The notes: generated by a model from the letters alone, not told the origin. A DNA stretch of 46,057 nt from Haliea sp. (GCA_002862465.1 PKDD01000146.1:1-46057); one strand, 5' to 3'; counted from the stretch's first letter, positions 9,440 through 20,281 are shown. Translations and numbers: made by a program.

Positions 9440-9641
9440 AACGTAGAGGCTTATCTTCTCGGTCCCGCCGCGAGTTGCTACACTGCTGGTTTTTGGCTGC
9501 TCGAGGGAACACGGTGGCTCGGAGGTCAAGCGCAGATTCTGTCGGCAGTGATATGCAATTGACGCGTTACAGGGAGCAGCATGCTGGTGCTCTATTCATT
9601 GTATGTTGTAGCAGACACTAAACCTTTTAGAGGGACTATTC

Positions 9642-10229
9642 ATGAACGTGATAGCACAGTGGTACTACAGAACAGTCAATGTCTTCGCTTCTTACTCTCG
9701 CTATTTAAATGGACTCGCGCCGTTGGCTTTGCGCCTTTTTCTTGTGCCGGTTTTTTGGATGGCGGGGACGCAGAAAATCGCGGGAATGGAAAGCACTGTC
9801 CAGTGGTTCGGAAACCCCGAGTGGGGTTTGGGGCTTCCATATCCAAGTTTGCTGGCACATCTTGCCGCATATACAGAAGCGATAGGTGCGTTGCTGTTGT
9901 TAATCGGTTTGGCGACGCGCTGGATTTCGATACCCTTGATGGCCACGATGTTGGTTGCAATATTTGCGGTGCATTGGGATAACGGTTGGGCGGTTATCGC
10001 GGATTCCAGTGCGGAGGACGTTGCGGTGCGTTTGGGCGCGGCCAACGATATTCTGCGCGAGCACGGAAATTATGCCTGGCTCACAGAAAGAGGCCCTTTT
10101 GTCATTTTAAATAACGGCATTGAATTCGGCGTTACCTACTTGCTGATGTTATTCAGTTTGCTGTTTACAGGCGGCGGACGCTACACCAGTGTAGATTACT
10201 TTCTTTCAAGGCTCTGGCCGAAGAAATGA
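9642..10229 (+). CDS. DoxX-family inner-membrane protein
   Basis: The 195-residue protein has four predicted membrane segments. The first DoxX-type motif is LALRLFLVPVFWMAGTQKIAG, followed by LAAYTEAIGALLLLIGLATR and further hydrophobic helices near AIFAVHWDNGW and GVTYLLMLFSLLFTGGGR. The family is related to terminal-oxidase or redox-associated membrane proteins, but the biochemical role here is unknown. AGAGG about eight bases before the ATG supports the start. The 202-base gap from moeB contains no gene; it has a possible -35 (TTGACG at 9559) without a convincing -10. The gene appears to be a monocistron ahead of rhlB. Confidence 0.85.
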   Translation: MNVIAQWYYRTVNVFASYSRYLNGLAPLALRLFLVPVFWMAGTQKIAGMESTVQWFGNPEWGLGLPYPSLLAHLAAYTEAIGALLLLIGLATRWISIPLMATMLVAIFAVHWDNGWAVIADSSAEDVAVRLGAANDILREHGNYAWLTERGPFVILNNGIEFGVTYLLMLFSLLFTGGGRYTSVDYFLSRLWPKK

Positions 10230-10330
10230 TAATGTTTGGCGTTGCAATGTATTCTTTACAGCGTGCACCTATTCTGCGTCGGAAATGTTAGACTGCTGTG
10301 TTGGTTTTGGGCAGTTAAAGGTGGATAGAA

Positions 10331-11731
10331 TTGATCAAAAGTTTAGTGAACCGTATGGCGAACAGTAGCAATTCAGGTCGGACTCAGAATCCGGCCTCCT
10401 CTGGCCATGGGCAGCCGCCCCGTCAGGAGCCGTCTCATCAAGCTTCGAAAGCAGAGGCTCCACATGGCAATAATCGGACGGAGTCGTCCAAGGGGAATAG
10501 GCGTCGCTCACGTAAACCGGGTCGCCCTGTTGCACCCTGGTCGTTGGATGATTTTGTCGTTGCGCCAAAGGAAGATGAGAGCCGCTTTCATGATCTAGGT
10601 TTACGTGATGAATTGATGCATGGAATTGCTGACTTGGGTTTCCACTATTGTTCCCCGATACAGGCGGCAATTCTCCCGCATACTTTGCAAGGTAATGACG
10701 CTATCGGCAAGGCCCAGACGGGCACTGGCAAGACGGCAGCTTTTCTCATCACTATTTTTAACGATCAGCTTTGTAATCCGCCAGAGGCGGAGCGCTTCGT
10801 AGGTGAGCCGCGCGCACTGGTTATTGCGCCTACTCGTGAACTGGTAATGCAGATCGGCGCGGATGCTGAGGAGTTGGGGAAACATACAGGGTTGCAGGTC
10901 GCTACGCTGATTGGTGGTATGGACTACCAGAAGCAACTGAATCGCCTGACCAATAGTGTTGTTGATTTAGTCGTAGCGACTCCCGGCCGCCTTCTGGATT
11001 TCATGGGACGGCGTGACCTCTACCTAGATCATGTTGAGATACTCGTGCTGGATGAGGCCGATCGTATGCTGGATATGGGTTTTATTCCTCAGGTTAAGCG
11101 CATTGTCCGCGCAACACCCGCTAAAGACAGGCGCCAGACGCTGCTCTTTTCTGCCACGTTTACGCAGGATATTCTCAATCTTTCTGAGCAATGGACGTAT
11201 GAGCCAATTACTGTTGATATTGAGCCGACGAATGTCGCAACGGATTCAGTGGACCAAAAGGTATATCTCGTCAGTAGTCAGCAGCGTTACCAAGTGCTTA
11301 AAAATCTGCTGCGCAGCGAAGACTGTACCAGTGTGATAATTTTCGCTAACCGACGAGACCAAGTTCGCCGTTTGCATGAGCGCCTGTGTAAATCAGGGGT
11401 ATCCGCAGGTATTTTATCCGGAGAAATACCCCAGGCGAAACGTACTCGAACGCTTGAACAGTTCAAACATGGGGAAATAAAAGTACTGGTAGCAACGGAC
11501 GTTGCCGGCCGAGGTATTCACGTAAGCGGTGTCAGTCATGTGGTAAATTATAACTTGCCTGAGGATCCGGAAGATTACGTTCATCGCATAGGCCGCACCG
11601 GTCGCGCCGGAGCAACAGGTATTTCTATCAGTTTTGCCAGTGAAGACGACGCGTTTTTGCTGCCAGATCTGGAAGCGTTGCTAGGTGCGAAGTTAGAATG
11701 CACTCATCCCCCCAAAGAGCTATTGATCTAA
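10331..11731 (+). CDS. rhlB: ATP-dependent DEAD-box RNA helicase RhlB
   Basis: The 466-residue helicase has a basic, low-complexity N-terminal extension (about 1-80). The core motifs follow in order: Q motif (FHYCSPIQ), [48 protein letters not shown] and [10 protein letters not shown]. RhlB unwinds RNA, typically in the degradosome with RNase E. The start is TTG at 10331, with AAAGGTGG six bases upstream; the in-frame ATG at 10355 has no such site. The pre-core sequence [20 protein letters not shown] resembles RhlB rather than RhlE or SrmB. Its 3' end overlaps convergent cysZ by 12 bases. Confidence 0.9.
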   Translation: MIKSLVNRMANSSNSGRTQNPASSGHGQPPRQEPSHQASKAEAPHGNNRTESSKGNRRRSRKPGRPVAPWSLDDFVVAPKEDESRFHDLGLRDELMHGIADLGFHYCSPIQAAILPHTLQGNDAIGKAQTGTGKTAAFLITIFNDQLCNPPEAERFVGEPRALVIAPTRELVMQIGADAEELGKHTGLQVATLIGGMDYQKQLNRLTNSVVDLVVATPGRLLDFMGRRDLYLDHVEILVLDEADRMLDMGFIPQVKRIVRATPAKDRRQTLLFSATFTQDILNLSEQWTYEPITVDIEPTNVATDSVDQKVYLVSSQQRYQVLKNLLRSEDCTSVIIFANRRDQVRRLHERLCKSGVSAGILSGEIPQAKRTRTLEQFKHGEIKVLVATDVAGRGIHVSGVSHVVNYNLPEDPEDYVHRIGRTGRAGATGISISFASEDDAFLLPDLEALLGAKLECTHPPKELLI

Positions 11732-12442
11732 TTCCTCGCACCATAGCATTGTAGCGCCTACGACCGCAGCGGGAACCACAAAAAAATTCACTAACGGTAT
11801 GCTGGCGCACAGGGCCACCACCCCGCCAAACCCGAGGCTGGTGAGGCGCCTTGAGCGCACCGCAGCCTTCACCTGCGTAAAACTCAGCCCATGGTTGTCC
11901 ATAGGGTAGTCCACAAATTGTATACTCATCATCCAGGCGCCCAAAAGAAGCCATGCCACCGCGCCCACGCCTGGAACGAAGGAGATCACCAATACTAAAA
12001 GCGCCATTGGAACGTAGTAAAAAAGCTTCCGTAGTTCCCGCATGATACTTCTTGGCACTGCTAGGAATGCTGCGCCCAGACCCTCGAGTGAGTTAACGGC
12101 CCGACCGGTAATCAACTCCTCTGCTTTTTCAGCCAGCAAGGCGTTAAAGGGTGACGCGATGATCAGTGCGACCGAGGTGAAGATGTAACCGCTTATCAGG
12201 CTTACGGTAATGCCAATGATGGGCCATAAAATCCATCGAATAAAATTCAGCCAATCGGGAATGCTAGATAGCATTGCGTCCATTAGGTCACCGATATAGT
12301 TAAAACCAATGGTAATTAAAGCGCCAAAGATGAAAATATTGATCACAAGGGGAATAATCACAAAATGTCGTAAAGAAGGGTGGCTTAAGAGCCGCGCACC
12401 CCGCGTCACATACTTCGCGCCGCGCGCAACATTACCTTGCAT
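11720..12442 (-). CDS. cysZ: CysZ/EI24-family membrane permease (sulphate transporter-like)
   Basis: The 240-residue integral membrane protein has a CysZ-like N-terminus ([28 protein letters not shown]). Hydrophobic segments lie near residues 25-50, 70-100, 140-165 and 195-230. E. coli CysZ is a sulphate channel feeding cysteine synthesis, but many family members are uncharacterised, so the substrate is inferred. The ATG at 12442 is preceded by GGGAGG at optimal spacing, which decides the start over an upstream in-frame ATG at 12499. The first 11 bases overlap the upstream small cysteine-rich gene. The 3' end overlaps convergent rhlB. Confidence 0.8.
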   Translation of the reverse strand: MQGNVARGAKYVTRGARLLSHPSLRHFVIIPLVINIFIFGALITIGFNYIGDLMDAMLSSIPDWLNFIRWILWPIIGITVSLISGYIFTSVALIIASPFNALLAEKAEELITGRAVNSLEGLGAAFLAVPRSIMRELRKLFYYVPMALLVLVISFVPGVGAVAWLLLGAWMMSIQFVDYPMDNHGLSFTQVKAAVRSRRLTSLGFGGVVALCASIPLVNFFVVPAAVVGATMLWCEELDQ

Positions 12443-12638
12443 CTGATTTGCCTCCCGTGGCCATGCCGCAAGCGGGGCAGAGGTAGCGTTGGCGGGCAAA
12501 GTGCTTGGCTTTCGCTCTCATACAGATATGGACATTTTCACACCCGCAACTGTCTAGCGGCAAAGCGTACGCGATCCCACACTGGTTGTCGTCTCCGCAC
12601 AGAGGGCATACCATTGCAACTGGCTTAAATTGGTTCAT
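12432..12638 (-). CDS. Small cysteine-rich CWC-family protein
   Basis: The 68-residue protein has two CxxC knuckles, CPLCGDDNQCG near the N-terminus and CPAC near the C-terminus, plus a central CGC. This pattern fits the cysteine-rich CWC family of small, probably zinc-binding proteins of unknown function. The central C-x-C has Gly where the family name residue is Trp. The stop lies 11 bases inside cysZ, whose ribosome binding site is within this gene, so the two are likely coupled. The ATG at 12638 has no strong ribosome binding site; an internal ATG at 12614 would still retain all cysteines. Confidence 0.68.
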   Translation of the reverse strand: MNQFKPVAMVCPLCGDDNQCGIAYALPLDSCGCENVHICMRAKAKHFARQRYLCPACGMATGGKSDAR

Positions 12639-12698
12639 AAATGTGTCATGTCAACTTAGACTTGACGCTATGATACCGGACTCGACAAGGAGTGGGTA

Positions 12699-13313
12699 AT
12701 GATGAGTGCTGACAGCGATAAGGCCTTTTCCGATGCGATGTCTGATGTAGTACCTTTGAAACACGAGCCTAGAGTTGACCTCAGTCGAAAATCTGCACTC
12801 GACAAAGACTCTTCTCTCGAGCATCGCAGGCGTGCAGCGGCAGAGATGCCTGAAAGCGATCTTAATGCATTGTCTACAGATGGGGTTGTGCCGCTGGATG
12901 CCTGGTTGATACTTGCCTTCAAGCGCATCGGCGTGCAAAACGGGGTGTTCCGTAAATTGAAGCAGGGCCGCTATGACGCCGAGTCGGCGCTTGACCTGCA
13001 CCGGATGAATGTAGAGGTTGCGCGTCATGAAGTGTTTGATTTTATTGAAGAGGCTTATCAACTGGGTCTACGCAGTGTGTTGGTTATTCACGGAAAGGGC
13101 GGCAGTAAATTGCAAAAAGAGCGCAACTCGATTCTTAAGGGCTGTGTTGACCACTGGTTGCGGCAGTTGGAGGTTGTTCAGGCCTTTCACAGTGCACAGC
13201 CTCGGCATGGAGGCACTGGCGCCCTATACGTGTTGTTGCGTAAGAGTGAAGAAAAGAAGCGGGAAAATCGCGAGAAATTTGCCAAAGGGCGAGTATCTGA
13301 AGATTCTCTTTAG
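12699..13313 (+). CDS. smrA: Smr-domain protein, SmrA-like (possible DNA/RNA endonuclease)
   Basis: The 204-residue protein matches E. coli YdaL/SmrA. The N-terminal region has AFSDAMSDVVPLKHEPRVDL. The C-terminal Smr domain (about 90-185) has LDLHRMNVEVARHEVFDF, VLVIHGKGG and the terminal PRHGGTGALYVLLRK. The LDLH and HGKGG motifs are the signature of Smr domains, several of which nick nucleic acids; the physiological role is not settled. AAGGAG seven bases before the ATG at 12699 supports the start. It is transcribed divergently from the CWC/cysZ pair. Confidence 0.88.
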   Translation: MMSADSDKAFSDAMSDVVPLKHEPRVDLSRKSALDKDSSLEHRRRAAAEMPESDLNALSTDGVVPLDAWLILAFKRIGVQNGVFRKLKQGRYDAESALDLHRMNVEVARHEVFDFIEEAYQLGLRSVLVIHGKGGSKLQKERNSILKGCVDHWLRQLEVVQAFHSAQPRHGGTGALYVLLRKSEEKKRENREKFAKGRVSEDSL

Positions 13314-13344
13314 CGCCAGTGCGTCGGCGCCTCATTAATGTCGG

Positions 13345-13635
13345 TTAGCGAGGTGTGACTGCTCTTAGAATCTCTGCGTACTGAGCCCCATGGCGGTGCG
13401 TCGATATGATATCTAGCACAGTGCGCCCATCCTTGCCTGCCTTATTCATGTCTCGACCATCGTTGCAGAAAAAAGACACAAATAGCTCAAAATCTGATGC
13501 ACGCATGCTCTGGTAAGCCTTGAGAAGCATATGGAAATCCTCATCTGAGCCATCATGCGATTTCACGTTCAGGAAGCTTTTGACATGTTCTTCCGTCCAA
13601 ACCTCGTCCACAACTTTTTCTTTATCTTTTCGCAT
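13345..13635 (-). CDS. PA4642-family conserved hypothetical protein
   Basis: The small soluble protein (96 aa) begins MRKDKEKV and has a predicted helical body with GSDEDFHMLLKAYQSMRASDFELFVSFF, NDGRDMNKAGKDGRTVLDIISTHRHG. This resembles a conserved Pseudomonas family represented by PA4642; the second half also looks ankyrin-like (GRDMNKAGKDGRTVLDI), although only one repeat could fit. Function is unknown. Its ATG shares one base with the gatB stop (TAATG), so it is probably expressed as the last gene of the gatCAB operon. A weak hairpin (GCGCC/GGCGC, 13313-13330) separates it from convergent smrA. Confidence 0.75.
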   Translation of the reverse strand: MRKDKEKVVDEVWTEEHVKSFLNVKSHDGSDEDFHMLLKAYQSMRASDFELFVSFFCNDGRDMNKAGKDGRTVLDIISTHRHGAQYAEILRAVTPR

Positions 13636-15092
13636 TATTCTGCCTCATTATGCGTCAGCTTTTTAGCCAATAACTCGTTCACTACCTGAGGATTTGCCTG
13701 ACCTTTAGAAAGTTTCATTACTTGCCCAACGAAAAAACCTACCAGTTTTTTGCGTTTGGCCTCGTCTGCATTTAGATATTGTTGCACCTGCGCTGCGTTG
13801 GCGCTGAGGACGTCGTCTACAATCGCCTCAATGGCGCCCGTATCACTGACCTGTAATAAGCCGTGCGCCTCGATTATCTCGTCGGCGTCGCCTTCGCCCG
13901 CCCACATCGATTCAAAGACTTGTTTGGCCATCTTCCCAGAAATGGTATTATCGAGAATTCGTCTGATAAGGCTCCCCAGTGCAATGGCGGACACAGGACA
14001 CTCTTCGATACTACTCCCGACGCGATTCAGTTGCCCTAGCAATTCTACCTGAACCCAGTTTGAAGCGATTTTCGCATCGCCACACTGTTCAGCAACGGCT
14101 TCAAAGTAATCTGCCAGAGGTTTGCTGCCAGACAGCACATTAGCGTCATAGGGTCCCAGTCCATATTGCGTCATAAACCGAGTTCGTTTGCCATCGGGTA
14201 ACTCTGGCAGAGACTTGCGAATTGATTCGATATAAGCGTCATCAACGACAACTGGCAGCAGGTCTGGCTCAGGAAAATAGCGATAGTCATTAGCTACTTC
14301 TTTACTGCGCATTGAACGCGTCTCGTCTAGGTCTGCATCGTACAGGCGCGTTTCTTGGGTGATCGTGCCGCCCTCCTCGAGAATTTCTGCTTGGCGTTGA
14401 AACTCGTGATGAATGGCTTTTTCTACAAAGCGAAAGGAATTGACGTTCTTGATTTCTGTGCGGGTACCCAGCAAAGTGGAACCGCTGGGGCGCAGCGAAA
14501 TATTGACATCACAGCGCATTGAACCTTCGGCCATGTTGCCGTCAGAAATACCTAGGTAGGTAACGAGACTATGCAGAGCCTTCAAATATGCCACGGCTTC
14601 GGCTGCACTTCGAATGTCTGGTTCTGAAACTATCTCGAGCAGCGGTGTACCGGCTCGATTGAGGTCGATGCCGGTATAGTTTATGAAGTCTTCATGCAAT
14701 GATTTTCCTGCATCCTCTTCGAGGTGGGCCCGAGTGATACCAATCGTGCGAGAGCTGCCATCTTCCATTAGGATTTCGAAACTTCCTTTGCCAATAATAG
14801 GCGTTTCGAATTGGCTGATCTGGTAGCCTTTGGGAAGGTCAGGATAGAAGTAGTTTTTTCGGTCGAATACAGAGTGCTTACTTATCTGAGCGCCGATGCC
14901 TATTCCAAACTTGATGGCGTGGTGCACAGCCTGTGCGTTAAGTACCGGCAGCATGCCGGGCATCGCAAGATCAACCGCGCTCGCCTGAGTGTTGGGTTCG
15001 GCACCGAAGGTGGTCGCGGAGCCGGAAAAAATCTTCGATTGGGTGGCTAATTGCAGGTGTACTTCGAGGCCGATAACGGTTTCCCATTGCAT
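13635..15092 (-). CDS. gatB: Aspartyl/glutamyl-tRNA(Asn/Gln) amidotransferase subunit B
   Basis: The 485-residue subunit binds misacylated tRNA and catalyses ATP-dependent phosphorylation and transamidation in GatCAB. It starts [26 protein letters not shown], contains [14 protein letters not shown] and EDAGKSLHE, and ends with the YqeY-like tail domain ([21 protein letters not shown]). The ATG at 15092 follows AGAAGGAA and overlaps the gatA stop by one base (TGATG). With gatA and gatC it supplies Gln-tRNA or Asn-tRNA when the corresponding synthetase is non-discriminating or absent. Confidence 0.97.
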   Translation of the reverse strand: MQWETVIGLEVHLQLATQSKIFSGSATTFGAEPNTQASAVDLAMPGMLPVLNAQAVHHAIKFGIGIGAQISKHSVFDRKNYFYPDLPKGYQISQFETPIIGKGSFEILMEDGSSRTIGITRAHLEEDAGKSLHEDFINYTGIDLNRAGTPLLEIVSEPDIRSAAEAVAYLKALHSLVTYLGISDGNMAEGSMRCDVNISLRPSGSTLLGTRTEIKNVNSFRFVEKAIHHEFQRQAEILEEGGTITQETRLYDADLDETRSMRSKEVANDYRYFPEPDLLPVVVDDAYIESIRKSLPELPDGKRTRFMTQYGLGPYDANVLSGSKPLADYFEAVAEQCGDAKIASNWVQVELLGQLNRVGSSIEECPVSAIALGSLIRRILDNTISGKMAKQVFESMWAGEGDADEIIEAHGLLQVSDTGAIEAIVDDVLSANAAQVQQYLNADEAKRKKLVGFFVGQVMKLSKGQANPQVVNELLAKKLTHNEAE

Positions 15093-16558
15093 CAAAGGGT
15101 TCCTTCTGTTGCCGAACCTGGGGTACGTAAATGCCAGTCAGTCGCTTGCTGGAAACGATGGGCAACGTTGAGCAATAGTGCTTCGCCGAAGTGTTGGCCG
15201 ATTAATTGCAGCCCCACGGGCTTGCCCTCAACGAAACCCGCAGGTAGTGATAGACCCGGCAGGCCCGCTAGATTGACCGCCAGTGTATATACATCCTCCA
15301 GATACATGGCAACAGGATCATTCGACTTCGCCCCCAACGCAAATGCCGGGCCTGGTGTCGTCGGGCCCGCAATAATGTCTACCTGCTCAAAACAATGCAT
15401 GAAATCCTGCTTGATCAGGCGTCGAACCTGTTGGGCCTTTTTATAATAGGCGTCGTAGTAGCCGGCAGATAGTGCATATGTACCCACCAAAATACGCCGT
15501 TTTACTTCTTCCCCAAAACCTTCCTGCCGAGTCCGGCTATAAAGGTCGTGAAGATCTGCGGGGTTTTCGCAGCGATAGCCATAGCGCACACCGTCAAAGC
15601 GAGCCAAGTTGGTTGAAGCCTCAGCCGGCGCTATGACGTAATATGTGGGAACGGTTAGCGAGCTATGAGGAAGCGACATTTCTACCAGCTTGGCACCCTG
15701 TTCTTCGAGTTCTTTTAAAGCCGTGTTGATACACTCGCCCGTGGTGGCATCTAGTCCCTCGCCAAAGTACTCTTTGGGGAGTCCGATACGCAGGCCATCT
15801 AAGCTGTCACTGAGTGTTGCGCAGTAGTCTTGTGTCGCTACCGTTGCTGAGGTCGAGTCCAGTGGGTCGTGTCCGGCCATAGCATTCAGAAGCAACGCGC
15901 AGTCCTCGGCGCTGTGTGCCATAGGGCCCGCTTGATCTAGGCTGGAGGCAAAAGCCACAATTCCCAGGCGAGAAACACGCCCATACGTGGGCTTGAGGCC
16001 AGTTATGCCACAGAAAGCAGCTGGTTGTCGAATCGAACCTCCAGTGTCAGTGCCGGTAGCGGCAGGGGCCAATAGGCCCGCAACTGCAGCGGCGGAGCCG
16101 CCGGATGAGCCACCAGGAACCAAATCTGTGTTCCACGGATTGCGCGCGGGGCCATAAAAGCTGCTCTCGTTGGAGGAGCCCATGGCAAATTCGTCCATAT
16201 TAGTCTTGCCCAAGAGTACTGCCCCCGCCGACTTAAACCGCTCCACCACGGTGGCGTCATAGGGTGGAACGAAGTTGTCTAGCATGCGTGAACCGCAGCT
16301 CGTGCGCACGCCGTCGGTGCAAAAAATATCTTTGTGCGCGATGGGAATACCAGTCAGCGCATATGCGGTTCCGTTAGCTAGGCGTTCATCAGCCGCTTCA
16401 GCAGCAGCGAGCGCTGCAGATTCGTCGACAGTAATGAAGCTATTATACTGCCCGTCCAGCGCATTGATGCGGTCTAAATAGGTACGCGTGACTTCCGCAC
16501 TGGAAAACTGACGTTCGCGCAGCCCTTTGGCGAGTTGGGCAACAGATTTAGTGTGCAT
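15092..16558 (-). CDS. gatA: Aspartyl/glutamyl-tRNA amidotransferase subunit A
   Basis: The 488-residue amidase-signature subunit releases ammonia from glutamine for GatB. The Ser-cisSer-Lys triad is intact: Lys76 in IAHKDIFC, Ser151 in [13 protein letters not shown] and Ser175 in [11 protein letters not shown]. Downstream family elements such as [14 protein letters not shown] and [15 protein letters not shown] are present. It lies 29 bases after gatC and overlaps gatB by one base, forming a gatC-gatA-gatB operon divergent from mreBCD. Confidence 0.97.
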   Translation of the reverse strand: MHTKSVAQLAKGLRERQFSSAEVTRTYLDRINALDGQYNSFITVDESAALAAAEAADERLANGTAYALTGIPIAHKDIFCTDGVRTSCGSRMLDNFVPPYDATVVERFKSAGAVLLGKTNMDEFAMGSSNESSFYGPARNPWNTDLVPGGSSGGSAAAVAGLLAPAATGTDTGGSIRQPAAFCGITGLKPTYGRVSRLGIVAFASSLDQAGPMAHSAEDCALLLNAMAGHDPLDSTSATVATQDYCATLSDSLDGLRIGLPKEYFGEGLDATTGECINTALKELEEQGAKLVEMSLPHSSLTVPTYYVIAPAEASTNLARFDGVRYGYRCENPADLHDLYSRTRQEGFGEEVKRRILVGTYALSAGYYDAYYKKAQQVRRLIKQDFMHCFEQVDIIAGPTTPGPAFALGAKSNDPVAMYLEDVYTLAVNLAGLPGLSLPAGFVEGKPVGLQLIGQHFGEALLLNVAHRFQQATDWHLRTPGSATEGTL

Positions 16559-16587
16559 TCCAATAATCCTGATGCGGCATAAGCCGC

Positions 16588-16875
16588 TTAGTCGATAACC
16601 TTGGGGACTAGATAGAGGCCATTTTCTACGGCTGGCGCAATGGCTTGAAAGGCATCGCGGCGGTTACTTTGGGTCACTTCATCGGGACGCAAGCGCTGGA
16701 CTGCGTCCAAAGGGTTGGCCATAGGTTCTACGTCGTGAGTATCTACTGCCTGTAACTGGTCCACCATTTGCAGGATTTCAGCGATTCGCTGGGCCAACTG
16801 GCCAATTTCTTCGCTAGTGATGCGAATGTGGGACAGGACCGCAATTTTTTCAATTTCGCTGTGTTCAATTGCCAT
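16588..16875 (-). CDS. gatC: Aspartyl/glutamyl-tRNA amidotransferase subunit C
   Basis: The 95-residue stabilising subunit wraps around GatA and GatB. Family features are [35 protein letters not shown] and [15 protein letters not shown] near the C-terminus. The ATG at 16875 gives the usual GatC length. An in-frame upstream start at 16905 would add ten residues (ending GVTK) and cannot be excluded, because neither start has a strong ribosome binding site. First gene of the operon; the region up to mreB holds both divergent promoters, which I could not place with confidence. Confidence 0.93.
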   Translation of the reverse strand: MAIEHSEIEKIAVLSHIRITSEEIGQLAQRIAEILQMVDQLQAVDTHDVEPMANPLDAVQRLRPDEVTQSNRRDAFQAIAPAVENGLYLVPKVID

Positions 16876-17030
16876 TTTCGTAACGCCATTAGAAACCGCC
16901 GTCAAAGGCGCAAGACTTCTAAACTTATCACATTTGCGTCTTGCCCAAAATCCCTGTGATTGGTAGAGTTACACAAATTAGTCAGCTCCCCCGAAAATTG
17001 GCTCCGTACTGTTTTTTTAGTGCCGTTTAA

Positions 17031-18137
<1,107 letters not shown>

Positions 18138-18143
18138 TGTAGT

Positions 18144-18218
18144 TTGATTAAGCGCCAGTTCTTCACTGCGCTACTTGGGGCGGGCTGTGCTGCGTCGCGG
18201 GCCGATTACGGCAATTAA
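18144..18218 (+). other. Possible 24-codon leader ORF ending at the mreC ribosome binding site
   Basis: A TTG-started frame begins seven bases after the mreB stop, with GGAG nine bases upstream. It encodes a short peptide beginning MIKRQFFTALLGAGC. Its TAA stop (18216-18218) overlaps the AAGGAG of mreC, and it is in the same frame as mreC. It could deliver ribosomes to the unusual mreC start by coupling, or be a chance frame. No homology is recognised. Confidence 0.2.
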
Positions 18219-18227
18219 GGAGCCGAC

Positions 18228-19064
18228 ATAAAGCCATTATTTGTTAAGAAATCTTCCCTGGCGCTGCGGGTGTTAGGTCCTGCCGTCGTGGTCCTCGGTT
18301 TGCTGATAGCAGACCTTTATTTTAACAAACTTCACTCCACTCGAGCTGCGCTTGACACTTTAGTAACGCCTATTTTTTGGATTGCAAATCTGCCGATGCG
18401 CGTTGGTGAATGGACCACAACGCATGTGCGGTCCCGCGGTGACTTGTTGGAGAACAATGAGCGTTTGCGTCGGGAAAATCTAGTTTTGCAGGGCCGGTCT
18501 CAGCAGATGGCCTCCTTGCAAGCAGAAAATGTGCGACTTCGAGCATTGCTAAACTCTAGCGCCTTAGTCAGAGATGACGTACTGGTGGCTGAGTTAATCG
18601 GTGTTTCGCCTGATCCAGAGCGGCTTCAGTTGGTGTTGAATAAGGGAGAGGGTGATGGCGTATTTTTGGGGCAGCCCTTGATCGATGCCGATGGATTGAT
18701 GGGGCAGGTCGTCGAAGTCAGTAGCGGCACATCGCGAGCGTTATTGATAACCGATATTACGCATGCAGTTCCTGTGCAGGTCAATCGCAATGGGGTAAGG
18801 GCAATTGCCGAGGGTACTGGAGCTTTAGAATCAATGGAGATTCGTCATATTTCTGCGACTACGGATATTCGTAGCGGCGATCTGTTGGTGACGTCGGGAT
18901 TGGGTGGGCGATTTCCTGAGGGCTACCCGGTTGCTGTAGTGACGCATGTCGAGCGGGACCCAGGTGAAATCTTTGTGCGAGTATTGGCTGTTCCTACCGC
19001 AGCGCTCGACCGAACGCGGCATGCGTTGCTGGTGTTCACCGCCCAGCAAAGTCCGGAGGGTTGA
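18228..19064 (+). CDS. mreC: Rod-shape-determining protein MreC, apparent AUA start
   Basis: MreC is a bitopic inner-membrane protein linking MreB to periplasmic wall synthases. The frame opens ATA AAG CCA TTA, giving (M)KPLFVKKSSLALRVLGPAVV, which matches the family N-terminus MKPxFxxxxSLxLR. AAGGAG (18217-18222) lies five bases before the ATA, and a TAA stop is directly upstream, so no ATG, GTG or TTG is available before GTG 18270. Starting at that GTG would remove the conserved first 14 residues and lacks a ribosome binding site. The 278-residue protein has a TM near 15-35, a coiled coil near 65-100 and beta domains ending in VTSGLGGRFPEGYPVAVVTHV; it lacks the long C-terminal tail of E. 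coli MreC. Confidence 0.9.
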   Translation: MKPLFVKKSSLALRVLGPAVVVLGLLIADLYFNKLHSTRAALDTLVTPIFWIANLPMRVGEWTTTHVRSRGDLLENNERLRRENLVLQGRSQQMASLQAENVRLRALLNSSALVRDDVLVAELIGVSPDPERLQLVLNKGEGDGVFLGQPLIDADGLMGQVVEVSSGTSRALLITDITHAVPVQVNRNGVRAIAEGTGALESMEIRHISATTDIRSGDLLVTSGLGGRFPEGYPVAVVTHVERDPGEIFVRVLAVPTAALDRTRHALLVFTAQQSPEG

Positions 19065-19067
19065 CCA

Positions 19068-19556
19068 TTGGCGAACAGGGAAGGAGGTGGCTATGCGGTC
19101 ATTTTCTTAACCTTCGTGGGTGCGTACATTTTAGCCGTGGTGCCTCTCCCGTTGTGGTTGCAGTGGGCGCGACCAGAGTGGTTGGCGTTGACATTGATTT
19201 ACTGGTGTATCGCTCTGCCGGAACGTGTCGGGATTGCCACCGGCTTGGTGGTGGGCGTAGGACTTGATGTTCTTGAAGGCGCTGCCCTCGGGCAAAACGC
19301 TTTCGCTTTAATGGTGGTTGCGCTGCTAGCGCTCATCCTTTACCAGCGACTGCGTGTCTCGAGGTTGTGGCAGCAGGCTGCTGTCGTTTTTATTTTGGTG
19401 GGTATCAACCAGCTAATATGTCAGTGGATACAAAACCTTGAGGGGGTGAGTACTGTGCCGATGCTATTTTTGCTGCCGGCGCTCTCAAGTGCTCTACTGT
19501 GGCCGATAGTCCTGCACACTTTGCGCGGCGTGCGCCGCTATTACCGGGTAAGCTGA
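19068..19556 (+). CDS. mreD: Rod-shape-determining protein MreD
   Basis: The 162-residue polytopic membrane protein has five or six hydrophobic segments and the family motif PLPLWLQWARPEWLALTLIYWCIALP, followed by GLVVGVGLDVLEGAALGQNAF. MreD is a component of the MreBCD elongasome. The start is TTG at 19068, preceded by GGAGGG at seven bases. It lies three bases after the mreC stop and one base before maf, so the four genes form one operon. Confidence 0.93.
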   Translation: MANREGGGYAVIFLTFVGAYILAVVPLPLWLQWARPEWLALTLIYWCIALPERVGIATGLVVGVGLDVLEGAALGQNAFALMVVALLALILYQRLRVSRLWQQAAVVFILVGINQLICQWIQNLEGVSTVPMLFLLPALSSALLWPIVLHTLRGVRRYYRVS

Positions 19557-19557
19557 G

Positions 19558-20160
19558 ATGAGTCAGGCCCGTTTGATTTTGGCGTCAGCTTCACCACGTC
19601 GTAAAGAGTTATTGGAGCAGTTAGGGGTGCACTATATTTGTGCGCCCGCTGACATAGACGAATCCCCTTCGGTTGATGAGGCGCCCTCCGATTACGTGCA
19701 ACGTATGGCGCAAGAAAAGGCGCGCGCCACTGCTCTGGTCTACCCCCCCTTGGATGGCGCAGTGCTGTCAGCGGATACCATAGTGGTGCTCGACGGCAAA
19801 GTCCTAGGCAAGCCGAGAGACTATGCCGATGCCCTTTTTATGCTAACGAGGTTAAGTGGCAGAAAACACTCTGTTTTGACAGCAGTGTGTCTGCTAAGTG
19901 TCGCTGGCATGGCATGCGAGGTAGTAGAAACTGAAGTAGAGTTTCTGCCTTTGAGTCAGGCGTTATGTGAAGTCTATCTGGGCACAGATGAGCCTTGGGA
20001 CAAGGCAGGAGCATACGGTATTCAGGGGTTGGCGGGTGCCTTTGTACACGCTATTAACGGGAGTTATACCAATGTAGTTGGCCTGCCCTTGTGCGAAACT
20101 TGGCAGCTGCTGAGCGCACAGGGAATAGCAACGGCGCTGAATAACGCATCGTTAGAATGA
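19558..20160 (+). CDS. maf: Maf-family nucleoside triphosphate pyrophosphatase
   Basis: The 200-residue protein has the Maf signature LASASPRRKELLEQLG, the catalytic region SADTIVVLDGKVLGKP, and DEPWDKAGAYGIQG, followed by the INGSYTNVVGLPL loop. It resembles YhdE, which hydrolyses dTTP, UTP and modified nucleotides and is linked to septum regulation. It begins one base after mreD. In the usual arrangement rng (RNase G) follows; here the next gene is convergent darP. A weak hairpin (ATCTTT/AAAGAT, 20257-20273) lies in the 121-base gap and may help termination. Confidence 0.95.
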   Translation: MSQARLILASASPRRKELLEQLGVHYICAPADIDESPSVDEAPSDYVQRMAQEKARATALVYPPLDGAVLSADTIVVLDGKVLGKPRDYADALFMLTRLSGRKHSVLTAVCLLSVAGMACEVVETEVEFLPLSQALCEVYLGTDEPWDKAGAYGIQGLAGAFVHAINGSYTNVVGLPLCETWQLLSAQGIATALNNASLE

Positions 20161-20281
20161 TCCACGAGATAGGCTTGTCAGTGCAGCAAAAACTCGCGTT
20201 AATTGTAGCCTAATGAAAACAGGGGAGGGCGTTTGGTTAGAACTAGGGTACCCAAAATCTTTGTGTTAAAGATCCTTTCGT

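Noticed and set aside
18270-19064. mreC starting at GTG 18270
   Set aside because: It would drop the conserved KPLFVKKSSLALR N-terminus and lacks a ribosome binding site, whereas AAGGAG is placed correctly for ATA 18228.
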